Source of the DNA: Prostheceraeus crozeri
Taxonomy: Eukaryota > Platyhelminthes > Polycladida > Euryleptidae
NCBI GenBank assembly: GCA_907163375.1
Contig: CAJQUW010007075.1
Coordinates: 346,523 to 410,522 of the forward strand
DNA: 64,000 nucleotides
Direction: 5' to 3'
In this document: one piece after another, positions 1 through 13,830 of the stretch
How positions within the stretch are numbered: the stretch's first letter is position 1
Layout of the letters: every line of letters begins with the position of its first letter
Translations under genes and position numbers: made by a program
The notes under the pieces: generated by a model
The model's input: only the letters and a program-made list of their open reading frames with translations
What the model was told of the DNA's origin: nothing
Database searches by the model: none

Positions 1-854
1 TGAAAGTAAAAAATACGCAGTTTTTCCCTTATTCTTTGAACCTATTGAACCACAGTCATTAAAATTGCCTGTCAATATTAACTGATTAATACTTGAACAT
101 CAAAACCTACATCGCTTTTCTTACTTTTTCCAAGTGATTGGTGCTTTACGAATGACTGCACGTTTTTGAATGTGCTGCATTTTCAGCTTGGCAAATGGGA
201 GAATGAAATCGGATGCTTAGCCGATTGATTGGATTCATGCAGCAGGACCTACAGAACTAGACTGGACACTAACACGGACACAGCTGGTGTGGACGAATAT
301 TGAACTAAGATGCTGAAGTGAATGACTTAATGAGGAATATACATCCTCAGAATTAAACAGAGTAGAGCGTTGCGCAGAGCTAGTTTACCAATCATCATTT
401 TCATCTGGCAATCAATTTATATTGCTAATTTTCTGCTCATCTACGTCTCTATAAGCTTACATTGCAGATAGATGTTAGTTGATATATTCAATGCTAGCTA
501 ATTGCTTTTTGTCTTGAAATCAACACTACAATCATAAAGTATAAATATACTCACTCTATAAATATATTTACTCTATGACTCCAATAACATTAATTGAAGT
601 TCTCATCAACAATAGATCCTAGAAAAACATTAAACATATCGATCATGTGATCCATAAATAAATGTGTAACGGCTCCTAACCATGTAAGAACACATACCAA
701 GACTTCTTGATTGCTTTCAAGAAGATATACATTTTAATGTTGCCCACGATAATTGTTGGTTGCTCTTTCTTGTAAGTTGTTATTTGCCTCTTTGTTTCAT
801 GTCTGCATCTGCAGATCGCCATTGATTTTGTTTTCATTATGCTGTTGATATTTG
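1..854. other. Non-coding host DNA
   Basis: AT-rich sequence with no ORF or motif that I recognise. It is probably intronic or intergenic DNA around the SARM1-like gene. Confidence 0.5.
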
Positions 855-1059
855 TGGTGTCCGTGGCACAGTGGTTGCGTACTTGGACTAGCGATCTCAT
901 GGTCCAGAGGTCGAACCCGGAAAGTGTCATTGGAAGTCGGCAGGAAGGGCATCCGGACTACAAAGCATCACACCGCTCCAAACAAAGTCTGACTTAAGTC
1001 AGCACCGTCCAAGGCCCCAGTAGGGGTAAAAAGTGACGTAAAATCCGTAAAAAAAAATA
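855..1059 (+). repeat. tRNA-derived SINE, copy 1
   Basis: The head carries a Pol III A box (TGGCACAGTGGTTGCG) and a B box (GGTCCAGAGGTCGAACCC). A non-tRNA body follows, with the conserved stretches 'gtcggcaggaaggg', 'catccggacta' and 'cagcaccgtccaag', and the copy ends in an A-rich tail. Three further copies in the window share head and body (about 12195, 16401 and 28331), so this is a dispersed SINE family and not a functional tRNA gene. Confidence 0.8.
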
Positions 1060-4000
1060 TGGCAAATTGCACTTGAAACGGGGACGCTTCACCTCATTTC
1101 GGTAAATCTATGAACTAGACGTGTTAATATGAAATTGCCAATTTCCAAGAGATATAGCCATCAATCAGGACATGAACAGTCCCCTGCGCAAACAATCATT
1201 ACAGTAATTGAGAAATCTGGACACGCTCATTGATAATTTCAAGAGTATTTCACTATTTTTGCACACGCTCCTCCCCTACTTGCGAGAAAAAATGAAATAC
1301 GGATCACAACATCAATAACCTATAGATCTAGACATTCCCAATCCCAGATTATTCCATAATTTCAAGTTTAATTGAATAAAGAAAACTGCAATACGATTAG
1401 GCCATCCGGTGGGGGGATGCATCCCGACATCATCCCCCCTCTGGATCCGCCACTGATCACGTGTTATCCGTAGATATGTCGTGAGTGCCTCTAATTTCCT
1501 AGCTTCTGGAAAAACAATCTTGAAGTGGGAAGTTGCATGAATGTCATATTTTTTCAAAACACTATAATGATTCTTCCAAAATCAAGTTTATTGGTTCTTG
1601 GATAAAACACGAAACTGAAAAATATATAATGTGATGGAAACGCCGATGTGATGTCTGCCGACCTGCTATCAATCAAGTCTAAACGATTTTATTCTTGCTC
1701 GTCCCATTTTAATATTTCACTTAACCTTCTAGCGCTGGATTCGACTTTCAGATGAACTTTTTCTTACCGGTTGAAATTCTGACGCAGGCTGTTTGACACT
1801 GGGACATCTATTGCGTTGCAAACGCCTTAAGATGAGACGGGAGGTGGAAATGACTTCATTTTGTGTCACTAACCAGATAAAGATGAATCTTACTAGGCGA
1901 CAGTCATCTGGCAGGCGCTGTGTCAAACATAGATGACCAACATTGCCGTTCATCAACCATTAAAGTGACCTTTTGAACGGAGACAAGTTTGGATAGTCAT
2001 CCCACCACCATTGCACGATTATGTGTGTCAGGAGTACTTTATTTTATGTTTCTCTCAAATTCAAATTCATTCAGGAAAACTGACATTTATTCATTGGGAT
2101 AATTTAAACAATTCCGTCACGCACAATTTTATTGCACCAATTGTTCCTATATTATTTTATTAGCGTCGCCTTTTCACATAATTATGGTCACGTTTTGCAG
2201 AAGTAACTGATTTGAAATAATAATAGATAATAATAAGGCTTATAAACAACAACAGTATTCTGGTGTAGCACTGTGTGATATAATTTGATCACACTAATGG
2301 TAATAAGTACTCATAATAGTCGCACCACATCTGTCAACATCGGTACAGTCCATGTGGTGCCTGAGCTAAGAAAGGTTTAGATCGGAATTCGCCACGACTA
2401 ACAATTATTTCAGAAACTTTATCCAAGGGATGTGCAGTGGGTCCGAAAGTTGGGCATTTGCTATCAGTCTAACTGTTCCAGTCTCATATTAAAGACCATC
2501 TATAGTTCACTGATTCGAAGGCTATGATGGCTCAATGACAATCATAGCCTTCGGATCAGTAGACTATAGGTGTATTGCATAGATGTTCTGTTATTGTATT
2601 GCTGTCTACCCCTCGACCTCAAGACGGCTATCAGCCGACAGCTTTGCTGTCGAACAATAGGTCGAATTTGATCTGAGGTTGTGAGAGGGAAAGGAATCAT
2701 CAAGAAAGAATTTCGACGTCTGCTGAGTTAATCGTCAAATTGCTTAACAGGAAAATCAAACAGATAACAGGTTAGCAGGCTGATCAAATTGTTAGCATTT
2801 CAACAGATAGCGGTCAATTAAGACAACGGAGGACACAAGATAGTGTTACATAAAATAGTTAACATTAGTTAGAGTACAAACGATGTATGTACTACAATAT
2901 TTTAAGAAAATTAGATGAGCATTCACCGAATACCATGCGTATTATTACCGACCGCCCCTGCTTGATTCCATGCATCATTCGAGTATTTTGAGACCTTTCA
3001 CTAGTCACTGGAACCGTTTGTAAATGTTACAAGTATTTCAAAATGGCCACCAAAAACGCTGAGGACATATATATATTTGTAAAAATCGATGGCAAAAAAT
3101 TATATCATCAAAATACTGAGATGTGCTACGAGGATGCATTTTTGAAAGAATTTCTAGTGGTGGAACATTTTGACTGCCAATATTCTTGAAAATATTGACT
3201 TTTGCAGCTTCTTGAAAAAGCAGAGAGAAGAGGAAAATAAAAATCATACAATGTGAATCACTAACTATTTCTACACTTAGCTACGTTAATATTGTTGGTG
3301 TATGTGTATTATACATTGTACATTGTACAGTGCATGATAAATTATGTCGATGATAAGTATTAAAATTAAAGCATTAAAGTATGTATTTATCGAATACAAA
3401 TATTACGTTTACGAAGAAAAAATGAGGGCCACTATCCTGCTGTCTCTATGTATTCTGTAATGTAATTAGCAATCGATGCTTTGCTACTACATTGTGAATG
3501 GATTACGACACGCAAAAAGTGCCAATATATATACAGGAACATGCAAATATCAATTTTGTTAATTAGTGCTTATGTGAACGATCTACTACTTAAAGATGCG
3601 ATGCGAAAACTCCTAGAGGAACTAAGCATTCAGGAGGGTGGACACTACACTCACAATGGGGGGTTGGATGGCAGCGGCGGCTGATGATTTTTAACTCAGG
3701 TGGGACACAAAAAAGCACATTCATTTTATTCTAATATTATTGCAAGCACACACACACGTCGACAAGACTGTCATAACACAGTTTTACCTAAATTAAATTT
3801 TCTTATAACTTCTTGATTCGGATTGACTCAAACTTCAAGCGTATAATGTTTTATCTAGACTAAGCCAAATCCTGATCATTCTCTGTCCTGTCTTACACAG
3901 CTTCAACTGCAGAATATTATTAATGACGTGAACCATCATCGGTTAATTATAAGATTTACGTGAGTGAGGCATGGAGAGATATAGGCTGTGATATCATTTT

Positions 4001-5899
4001 TTTCAATAACCGAATAACTGAAGTTTCTTATTTGGCCTAATAATTTCAAGAATATTCACTCATGTGAGTTCAAGATTGTTATGTTAATAGGCTATGGAAT
4101 TTTCAACATTTGCTAGATGAGGCAGTGCTCCAAATGTTATAATGGACGCGATCTTCCACTGCCAGACGCTGTTGATATTCACAGACTTTAACAGACTTTA
4201 CCTGGAGCATTGTGATACGAATCTGAATGCCTTTCCTGTCGACTTCAAAATGACACACTTGGGGCTCGACCATACGAACAAACGATCACAAAGACGAACA
4301 CTTCGTCGCGCTTCCGGAGACTACCCTATATGAGAGTACGACTGCGAGTGCCTCTGGGAAACATGTCTATATTAGATACAAATGCAACCTTTGATTTTTT
4401 CACAAAGAAGTGAAAATGGTATTTTCGCTTAACAATGGAGTTGATACATGTACTGCAATCTGCAAGTTTCAATCAGGTAAATTAGTGTTTAGTTTTCTCT
4501 TTCCTCACATTTCCCTTATTGATCGATATGTTTTCGTTGACAATAATTTTAGATATTCAATAGACACTCTTGCGTCTCGAGCAACATATTGTTTCACATC
4601 AAAATAGCTAGTTGAAGACAATCGGAAATGTTCGAAATGAAGGAATAAACCACGGGAACAATCGAAGAAAGTTTCTAATCAGAACATCTACTATCTAATA
4701 GGCTTTCCTTCATCAAGTCACGAAACATTCCCTACAAGCACGTATTTGATCAACACCAAACTTCTGATACAGTTAGTTTATAAGAATCAGAACAATGTAT
4801 ATTCTCAAATGAAAATCTAAATTTACAATGCAATGAACAAGACATCAAGATAATAAATTGTAAGTCATAAATTAATACCTAATAAATTAATTCCGTCTGC
4901 AATTATCATTGTAATACACAGTAGACAGTACAGAAAAGCAGCTACGATGTCTTTTTGTGAGTGAAAAAGGTGCACGCAGACGCCGTCCGTTTTGATAGTG
5001 GGGAACGACATAAAAAAGTAATTGTAGTGATCGATTTATAGTTGCCTTTCTTGTTACACTCTTCATGGGTCACACGCTGTAAGTCTATCATTCTTGATGA
5101 AGATGATGTGTTCATTGTATGAAGTTGACAGATATATGATGTGATAGTGATCAAAATAATATTAAAAATATCTAGATAGAATGCACATTTATGAATTTAA
5201 ATTAGCGACTTTGAGACACGTGACAATCCCATAGATATACAAGTTGTACGGATTTAAAATTGAAAATACCTTAAACCAGAGCACTACAAAACTATTGCAC
5301 AATTACTGTAGGTCTATGCTGAGAATTTTGACAATTACGGGTAGCTACCAAGTCGGTGTCATAATAGACGATCTAATGCATCAAATAAAAAGATATTTAA
5401 ATAGAAATATTGACCTACTTCACTAGTCACATGCTACTTTACTTAGTGACAGGCTCTCTTTTAGGCAACTTGTGGCGATAAGAAAATTTTGAGAAACGGC
5501 TCTGAATAATTTCGTTCATCAAAATTGGGTGTGCTCGTTTGTTTTACCGGTATACATATACTCGTAGTATCAGAATACTTGTAATCAAAACCAAAGCAAT
5601 CGACAAAAATCTACATTTCCGTCATAAGAATCGAAAAATTGAACTTCGGTGATGAGGTACGAAGCATGTAGAATTGTAGATATAGGAAAAAGGGCTGTCA
5701 ATGTGTTAATGGACAGCTGTCGATAACAATTGCATGAATTTGATGCACTTCAGTTCATGAACGGCAAATTCAGTTCAGCTCAGTTCAATGACAGTTGCTA
5801 AAAACTCCCGTTCGCTTAGTTCATTCACTTAACAGTGAACACGTCAAAACCTCGTTCACTCACGGTTATGAGGAAATTGGCTTACATGTATTGTCTAAC
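1060..5899. other. Non-coding host DNA with MITE fragment
   Basis: No convincing gene. At about 1392-1456 a short piece ends, on the minus strand, with a CAGTGGCGGATCCAGAGG-type terminus typical of hAT-like MITEs; no matching opposite end was found. A 29-bp-arm hairpin lies at 2500-2569 and is listed separately. The rest is AT-rich unique-looking sequence. Confidence 0.45.
2500..2569. repeat. Short inverted repeat (hairpin)
   Basis: Arms 2500-2528 and 2541-2569 are reverse complements over 29 bp with three mismatches and a 12-base loop. The size is compatible with a small RNA precursor or a fold-back remnant. No function is shown. Confidence 0.7.
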
Positions 5900-6640
5900 C
5901 TACTGGGTACATGGACGTTGTTCAGGGAAAAGAGATGTGTTGACAAGACAGCACAGGACTTCAAGTGCAAGACTTGTGGAGATGGAGGAAGGCAAGAACT
6001 AGAATGTTTCGATTGTTAGATGACAAGCTGGAATGTGTAAGCAAGCTTCTGTACTTGGGAGATCATTTTGAACGATGCTGGTGGTGTCGAATCGCGTAAA
6101 TAAGATCAGCCTGGTTGAACTTCAGGAGCTAGAGTGTGTGTTGTGCACTATAGAGGCATCTGTATGAGATTGAAAGGCTTGATGCACGAGGTATGCGTTC
6201 GTAGTGTCCTGACGTACGGAGCAGAGACGTGGGCATTGAAGACCGAATATCATCAGTGATTAAAGGCCACAGAAAGACGTATGATAAGATTGATATGCGG
6301 TGTAACCCAGAAGGATAGAGCATACAGCAACGAGATAGCAAGCAGACTGAAAGTGAATGACTTGGATGAACATCTGAGACAAAAGATGGTAGAGTTACAG
6401 ACAAGCTCTACATCGAGAGGAGAACGAGGAGGTGAACAAAGTGATGACAAGCACAATTGCAGGAAGTTCCGGAGAAGCCGACCAGCAAATAAGTGGATTG
6501 CTGTGATTGAAGAGGATAGGAAGAGCAAAAATGTTACCAAGGAGTTGGATACAGAGATGAATGGAGAAGAAAAGCAGTGAAAGGACTGGCCAACCTCCAC
6601 TAGCGAGGAACTTATACCAGTATAATAAACCGGATTGATG
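5900..6640 (+). pseudogene. Decayed LINE 3' end (reverse transcriptase C-terminus)
   Basis: In shifting frames the region encodes the conserved tail of a non-LTR retrotransposon. It includes a 'YGAETWALK' motif near 6220, an 'RRMIRLICG' segment near 6275, then a linker and a basic stretch to about 6580. The same order is seen in the better preserved fragment at 6890-7620. Stops and frameshifts show that it is dead. The clade cannot be decided from this part alone. Confidence 0.65.
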
Positions 6641-6889
6641 ATGATGTTTTATCTAATCTAGACTCAAAATAGTCAACCCTATCGTCATAGGACTCATAAG
6701 GATTAAACTGAACCAAAAATCTCTTCAAAATAAAAATCGAAATTTCTACGCATTGTCAAATGTAAATAATTATAGGTGGTAAGAAACTTTAATACTGAAC
6801 ATCCTATAACAAAATACAATAAGATGCATTCAATGTGCTCTGTGGGTCCACCGTAAATGTAGTGGCATCAGCGGCAGTCTACGACTACA
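6641..6889. other. Spacer between LINE fragments
   Basis: No ORF or repeat recognised. Confidence 0.4.
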
Positions 6890-7620
6890 GCACATGAGTT
6901 CCACGTTTAAGTGTAAGCGATGCAGATGCCAAGTGATAGAACGTCCTCAGCCTGCACACCTGTTGGTCGACGGTGACGAGCTTGAGATAGTTTCACACTT
7001 CTCCTATCTTGGCGACGAACTAGAGGCAGGTGGTGGAGTAGATGCTGTCAATAGAAGAATTCGATGCGGCTGGGCAATCTTCAAAGCGTTGATGCCGTTC
7101 GTCACCTCACGTGCTCCGTCCCTCCTCATGAAAGGAAGAGTATATGATGCCTGTGTCCGGAAGGGTATGATATACGGAAGCGAAACATGGGTTCTGAAAG
7201 TGGACAGTCAACAACGTCTGGAGAGGGTGTAGATGCGCATGGTAAGGTGGATGTGTGGCACGAAGCTAAGTGACAGAAAGAGAAGAGTGACGACTTGAGG
7301 CATATGCTTAACATCGAAGCAATATCCGATGTTATCGCACGAAACCGACTCAGATGGTTTGGCCACGTGATACGAAAAGGGCCCGAAGACTGCGTCCGCC
7401 AAGTTGTGACATGGAAAGTAGAGGAAAGAAGAAGAAAAGGTCGACCTCGGAAGACATGGAGTGACTCTGTTGCCGCTGATCTCAAGCAGAATGGTCTCAA
7501 AACGGATGACGCCAACGATCGTCAACGCTGGCACTCTGCGATCCACAGCATTGGGAAGAATCGTCCAACCCTACGAAGTCGGAGAAAACGGACGTTAAAC
7601 GCATAAGTAAGTAAGTATCC
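6890..7620 (+). pseudogene. LINE 3' end, reverse transcriptase C-terminal region with tandem tail
   Basis: Two neighbouring ORF pieces (6894-7232 and 7295-7606) in different frames encode the typical C-terminal region of a non-LTR reverse transcriptase: a 'SYLGD' block, 'YGSETWVL', 'LRWFGHVIR' and a 'KGRPRKTW' block, with 'DRQRWHSAI' near the end. The element ends at about 7610 in short AAGT repeats, as many LINEs do. The frame break near 7232 and the missing 5' part make it a truncated, inactive copy. It lies head to tail after a related, more decayed copy. Confidence 0.75.
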
Positions 7621-9588
7621 TCTTCCAGACACAAAACATTTCCGATTTACAATATTTGGTAGGATTTTTATTACTATCATTTTGCTGTCATATATTACAT
7701 CACCATTTCAGACTGTGACATTCAACTTCATTTGTACATATTTTATCATCAATCCCATTATCTTGTCATTTTGTAACGTTATCCAGTTTTGGAAATAAAA
7801 CGTTTTGAATTTTGGATTTGAACCTGAATCGACTGAAAGACAAAACTATGACAATCACCGCAATCCAGAAAGTTTCATGACGAGTCTTTGAGATAAGAAT
7901 GTAAAATAACAGCAGAATGACACTCAGTGTAGCGGATGTATTCCGATACATCACAATGCTATATAACAAGTGTACAAAGTAGCTCCCACTCCAGCCTACT
8001 CGTCCTGTAATGAGAGCTTCTCTTCCTCTTTGTAAATCAGAATCAGTCATAATAAGGATGAATTAGGATTCGACGAACTGTGGCTAGCATCAAAACTCGA
8101 GAACTGGGGAAGAATAGTCAGACGAATACTGCCACTTGCTAACTTTAGCTCAGACAGAAATTCCAAACAACTATCCGGGATGTGGGGAAGGTTTGAGAAT
8201 TTTCTGACGATAAATTCAATTCAGACGTCAGTAATGTATCGATTACGCATCGATCACTGATTTGCTAACCAGCTGCTGTGTTCACTTCTATGTCATATCT
8301 GAATCAGCATGAGATATCATAACACTTCAAGGTATAAATATTCATTTAAATTTGATAGAAAGCAAATATTGAAGTAGACAATGAAATTTAATGAATGTAA
8401 CAATTTCCGTCAACAAGCTATTAATGGGGATCGCTTTGGGAATCACCCCGAAATTTTTGATGACAGTGCCAGAGCGCTAACTGAATCATGCACAATTAGT
8501 CAGTGATGGTGCCAGCGAACGATAAGAACGGCAACAAATGAGCAAGTTACTCTTAAATAAATTATCTGAAAATTTCAAGACAGAATAGCATTTTTCTGGT
8601 AAATGCGCGTGCACATGCTAACTGCACTGGAGTGGAGACGGCCTATAGTATCAGAATTCGGGTTACAACGTGTAAATTGAAATAAAATTCGAGTGAAAGA
8701 ATTCGAAGCCAAATTACAATGTCCATGCGCTAAATTAGAATGTGAAAAGCATGCATGTATTGTAGTGTGCACGTGTATACAAATGCATATGTCAGCGATA
8801 CATGCACATGCACATGCATATCATGCTACAACCATCTGTAGCCGCCTGTCGCTGTCGTCGTCGTGCGACTTCTGAGTGGTACATACTTGTTGTGCTGTCG
8901 GGTTCGGGCTTGATAAAAAATTGCGATGTTTTGAGCAAATAAATGCAGCTAAATTATGAGTTTAGCTGTTATCTTACTTTGTTATCTTGCATTTTACATT
9001 CCCATATTGTAGATTCACCTTTTTCCACCTCACTTTCAGTGTTTCTGTTATTAACCCACTTAGGCATACAGTTATGAGTTGCATATCCTTTACCATACTG
9101 TTATGTAAACATAATTACTTCGCTATTTAGCTGAATTCCTTCATCATCTCCTCTCCTCTTCTTCTATTTTCTTCTTCTTTGCCTTTAATCTTCTGCTGAG
9201 AGACACTTTTGGTGAATAGACTCGTCTTCTTCCTTCAAGCTTCGATAAAAACTGAATAAAGTCAACAGTGCTCTTCGGATCTTCAATTAAAGTTCACTTC
9301 ATGACATTTGAGATTAGCTCCTCAAACACGACACAGAAATTTTAACCATCATTTCTCCTTTAATTAAAGATACCAATCAAGTATTCATTTAAAAAAATCT
9401 TTTATCTACCTAATGGGATTGGAACGGGTTACTTCAGCATCCATACTGAAATCATCGATAAAAATGATGATAAAAGTGATTCAAGAAAGGGACGTCTGTG
9501 ATTTATTAAAGCATGAAATTTCACTGTAATTCTTTTACTCATCCTTGCCTCAACCAATGCACGAACCCATGCTAGCAGCAAGCTTGAG
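7621..9588. other. Non-coding host DNA
   Basis: AT-rich, with no supported gene. A short simple-sequence patch (acatgc/tgcata repeats, about 8800-8825) is present. Confidence 0.45.
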
Positions 9589-9745
9589 CTGGGCCAACCT
9601 TCGCACACTCGCAACTCTCACCAGGTTAGGGTTAGTAACTTTTAATGAGAGCGATGGTACCTCCCGAGGAGGACAGACTCGAACCCTGGACCCTCTGCAT
9701 CTCCGTACCAAAGCGCGACCCTTAATCAACTGAGCCATCCTATCT
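9589..9745 (-). repeat. tRNA-derived SINE, second family, minus strand
   Basis: On the minus strand the sequence begins with a tRNA-like head. The A box (TGGCTCAGTTGATTAAGG) is near 9738 and the B box (GGGTTCGAGTCTG) near 9685. A short unrelated body follows. The long spacing and lack of a clear acceptor stem argue for a SINE head rather than a working tRNA. Confidence 0.55.
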
Positions 9746-12194
9746 AAATGAATAGAAGATATCGGTTCCTGCGTAAATCGATTCTACCGAGTGATGAATC
9801 AGAGCGGCATTACTGTGTGATGAAGTGACTACTTAACATTGCCCCTGAAATTCTCTTATAGAATAAATGCGTAAGGTTCAATTACTATAATATATTTCGG
9901 GTTCCTCAGGACTTTTTAACTTATAAGGACCTAAGGACTAGTTTATACTTATAAGTGACTGCAAGGTGTCTGAAGCGATTGCATACATCAATATCGAACT
10001 TCGAAAGTTTTCATAATAAGATGAATTCTTAACTCTTCGATTGAAACAATTTCCTACAAGCAAATGAAAACATTGATGTATTTATGTACAAGTTTGACCT
10101 ATCTCACATGATGAACATTTCGGCCATGAACAAACACACGCATGTGGAAACATTCCTACTACAGTGAATGTGAGAGATATTAGACGGGTGTTGATGCCGG
10201 ATCTTGTATAGACGAAAATGTTGAGCGTCTGGTTTGATCCATTTCAAAACCATTTGAACTTCGTGTGTCAGACGAAAGATGAGTCATCGATGCCGATAAA
10301 TCACGAGATCATTAACAGAAAAGGAAATTCGAGAACGTGATGGAAAGTCTTCAGATTCGGCAATTGAACTTTGATGATAAGAGAACACCGGCGGAGTATT
10401 TTCGAGTTGAAGAAAAATAATCAATAGAATAGCTCTCTATTTGATCAGCAGTGGTGAAGGAGAAATTGTCAAATGGAGAGTGAATCAACGAAACTTGTCA
10501 AGCACTTGTCGGCATTCAAATTAGGAATTCAATTAACGTTATTCAACACGACAGCTTTTGACTCGTGCATCTCACTTAGGCAATAATCGACAGCACCAAT
10601 TACCATTCATGAAGAAATGCGATGTATGTGAGAATGTGGTTCAATGTGGATAAGGTGGGTCATCACGTTGGTGCTTGCCGACAGTGGGAGGCTTGCCAAA
10701 TCTAAATATGTGTAGATCCATAGATATATGCTCTTGAACATGATGACAAATGACCTGAAGACACTCCATGTCAAAAATGATGGCTCTAGACTTGGTACTT
10801 TTTTCGGCCTCGTTCCCTGCATAAACTCTGAACTACTTAGAGACTCTGGACTGCCGGTCAGTGCCGGACTATCGGCACTGACAATGAAGTCGTTAACATT
10901 AGACCTTATGCTATTTTACGAAAGTCCTCAAAAATTAGGTAGAAATTACTTTCATCCTCACAGTTTTCCCACTATTCTACGAGCGTGGCGAAGTAGGCAG
11001 TTGCCCCAATCGAAAAAATTTTGATGACTATTAACATCGTGCCTCTTCATATCAGTAGGAGCCAGGCGCCCTTCTCAGTACGCTGCTACCAAAATATTAT
11101 GAAATATTCATCTCATCTCGAAAAAATCAAGATATGTGATTGTTGAGATTGACAGCATGAAAGTTTGATGCAACAATTGAGTACCTAAAATCGGGAGGGG
11201 GATGCACCGGTCGACCACAGCTCGATAATTTTGTGCATCATGAGCAGGGATTGCAATGCTCCGGATTTTCTGCTTTCTTACAAAATTAGGATCACAAAAT
11301 ATTTCAAATTTATGTATTCAAGTTTCGGCTTTTTCCGACTTAACGGTTTTTTTGGTGAGACCTAATAGAGCTTCCTGATTTTGAGTGTATTTTGAGCACC
11401 ATTGTGCATATCGTGTTCCAGTGTCAGGGCGGGGTCGGCCTTGTTTTACCTTCCAAGTGCATCGGTAAGAAGCGTCTCTCTCTCTGTCAGTCCCACAGTC
11501 TTCATGCCATCCATCGCTCGTTTTCTCCACGTCCTTCTTAGTCTTCCCTTTCGGTGTATCCCGGAAACGCATACTCCGTATTCCTAAATCATGATACATG
11601 TATTTCGTTGCCTCGAGTTCGAAGTAAATCGACACCAATGCCACTGGATGTGCCATCGGATGGCTTTGTTTAAAGTCGACGTCGATTGAAACGGCTCTGA
11701 GTCAAAATGTCTTTAAAATACAAGGACAACGTAACCCATAAAAAGGAAAGCTAGGAAATCGGGAAAGGTTAAAAATCACTTACAACTTAATTACACTATT
11801 CAGTCGAGTGGGAAAATCCATCCAAATATAAGAGGATTTGTAAATAAAAAAATTGATCGCTATAGGCTGTCTCATCACTTTTCCTCCTTTTTAGCACCCG
11901 ATTTCCATCAGCGGATAGTCTTCGTCGTTAAACAACAGTTGTTGGCTTACAGTGGTACATGCATTCAGCATGGATGGTTCCATATCAAAACCTCAAAGTC
12001 AGGAGTCAAAAGGATGTAGTTGTTAGCTCTGGAGTGATGTGCGGTTAACGGCATCACGGATACGCTCCGTTACGGTAAAAGTTCTCACGGTAACGGTCGG
12101 TTAAGGTTAATGTGCTCAGCAATTGCGGATAATTACGGCTGAATTTTTGTGAGTAGCTTTCATTATGTAGCTTTAACGTGCTCCCTCTCTTAAC
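9746..12194. other. Non-coding host DNA
   Basis: No supported gene. ORFs at 10728-11024 (+) and 11318-11656 (-) have no recognisable domain and look fortuitous or like highly decayed repeats. Confidence 0.4.
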
Positions 12195-12370
12195 GTGGTC
12201 TGCGTGGCACAGTGGTTAAGTGCTTGGCCTACTGATGCCTTGGTCCAGAGGTCGAGACCCGTAAGTGTCATCGGAAGTCGGCAGAAAAATGTCAGTGGTT
12301 GAGAAAAAATAACTATGTCAGCATCCTCCAGGCCTACAAGATGGAGGAGTAGTGACGCTAAAGCTTAATC
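12195..12370 (+). repeat. tRNA-derived SINE, copy 2
   Basis: Same family as the copy at 855-1059: A box TGGCACAGTGGTTAAG, B box GGTCCAGAGGTCGAGACC, then 'gtcatcggaagtcggcag'. The body is shortened internally and ends with 'tagtgacgctaaagctt'. Confidence 0.75.
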
Positions 12371-13678
12371 ATGTGTAATTATTGTAAGTAGGTAACATCG
12401 TGATCGAAGCGTTCTATCAAATGAAAGTAAGACATAGCAGATACAGGCTTTACCGCAAGTAAGCAGGAATATGAACTTAGTAGTGTAAAATGGGTCAAAA
12501 AGAGGACAATAGAAGTGCTTTTAAATTTTTTGTTTGTTTTTGACTATTTTCTTGAAGTTTTGTTGTTTTCTCTCCGTCATGAAATAGAAATCAAATATTA
12601 TTAAGATTTCTATATGTTTGAAAGAAGCAGTGTCTTCAGTATGTTTGAGATTTCTGGGATTCGATTAATGGCAATCGAATTTCGGATTCTTCAATAGAAG
12701 ACGGAGATAAACAACACCCAAATAGCATTTACGGTAGGGAGATGACAAGTTTCTACGATCAGATTAAGTTAGCAAAAAGTCCAGTTGGTGAATTTAGATG
12801 CCATAAACGTCATTGCAGAATCCTTAGGGATTAAATATGAGGATAAATCGGATACTACTGTTTCATTGACAACAATTGATTTCGTGAGGCATCCACTTCG
12901 ATTAGCGGTCAGAAAGTGTTAATTAGAACACATTTTCGTACAGGACTTAATATGAGACAAAAAATACAATAAAAACATGCAATGTCAAATGAATTGCAAC
13001 ATCAATAATTGGCCATAAATTACGACTATTGTAATCAATTGATTGATAAAGTCGCCAAATGAAAGTAATTGATAAGTGATATTAAAATAAATTTTTGTTC
13101 TTCCCATCAATTATTTCCAATACCTGCTAGGGACAGAGACAAGAGAATTCCGCAACACATAACAATAAATTCTAGCATATTTTCGACATCATTCCACTCA
13201 AAATTCAGGACCTTCTACGGTTTTTTTTGGAGATCAACTTTAGCCCGTCAAATGATTTAATTAAAACAAATATTTTTGGTTGAGGTCATAAAATCACAAC
13301 TCTGTTTCGTCTAAATTTTCATTGAAAATTTATTATTTATTCAGACGACATACATTTCATGCAACAACAAATGACAAAATACACTTATATACATGTACAT
13401 TACAGAACGTTCAATAACTGTTGTTTTCTTCGGAAAGCTGATTCCATACAAGGGGAATATGCTCTTGATGACACAATGTTTATCCATGTCACGAATCTGA
13501 CAAGTGAGTAAGTCAACTAGTGACATAACAGCAACAGAAAGCAAATCCTCTACTCGCACGACCACCAATCCATCCGTTTGAGACCAGAAATCTCATATAG
13601 AGTATTCTGGTGTACTCTCATATATAGTGTACTTTAGGGGAGCATTGAACTGCTACTGCCTAAGCCCCATCCTCAAAA
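12371..13678. other. Non-coding host DNA
   Basis: AT-rich; no gene, RNA or repeat structure recognised. Confidence 0.4.
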
Positions 13679-13830
13679 GATGGCTCGGTGGCTTTGTGCT
13701 TGCATGTCTCATAGCTGCGATATATGGTTCGAATCTCCCAGAACTGATAAGAATCAGTCCAATAAGTCGGAATACCTTTAATGTGGTCTACATCCGCTGA
13801 AATTGATCACTCACTCAACCCAAAAGCAGT
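13679..13830 (+). repeat. tRNA-derived SINE, third type
   Basis: A tRNA-like head has an A-box-like 'TGGCTCGGTGGC' and a B box 'GGTTCGAATCTCC' near 13730. A body follows that ends near 'tgatcactcactcaaccc'. It differs from the four-copy family. I infer a SINE from the Pol III box pair and the non-tRNA body. Confidence 0.5.

Noticed and set aside
855-930. Functional tRNA genes at the SINE heads
   Set aside because: Pol III boxes are present, but the heads are followed by a shared non-tRNA body, occur in several diverged copies and do not show a proper acceptor stem.
10728-11024. 98-codon plus-strand ORF as a gene
   Set aside because: No domain, no splice or promoter context; likely chance or very old repeat.
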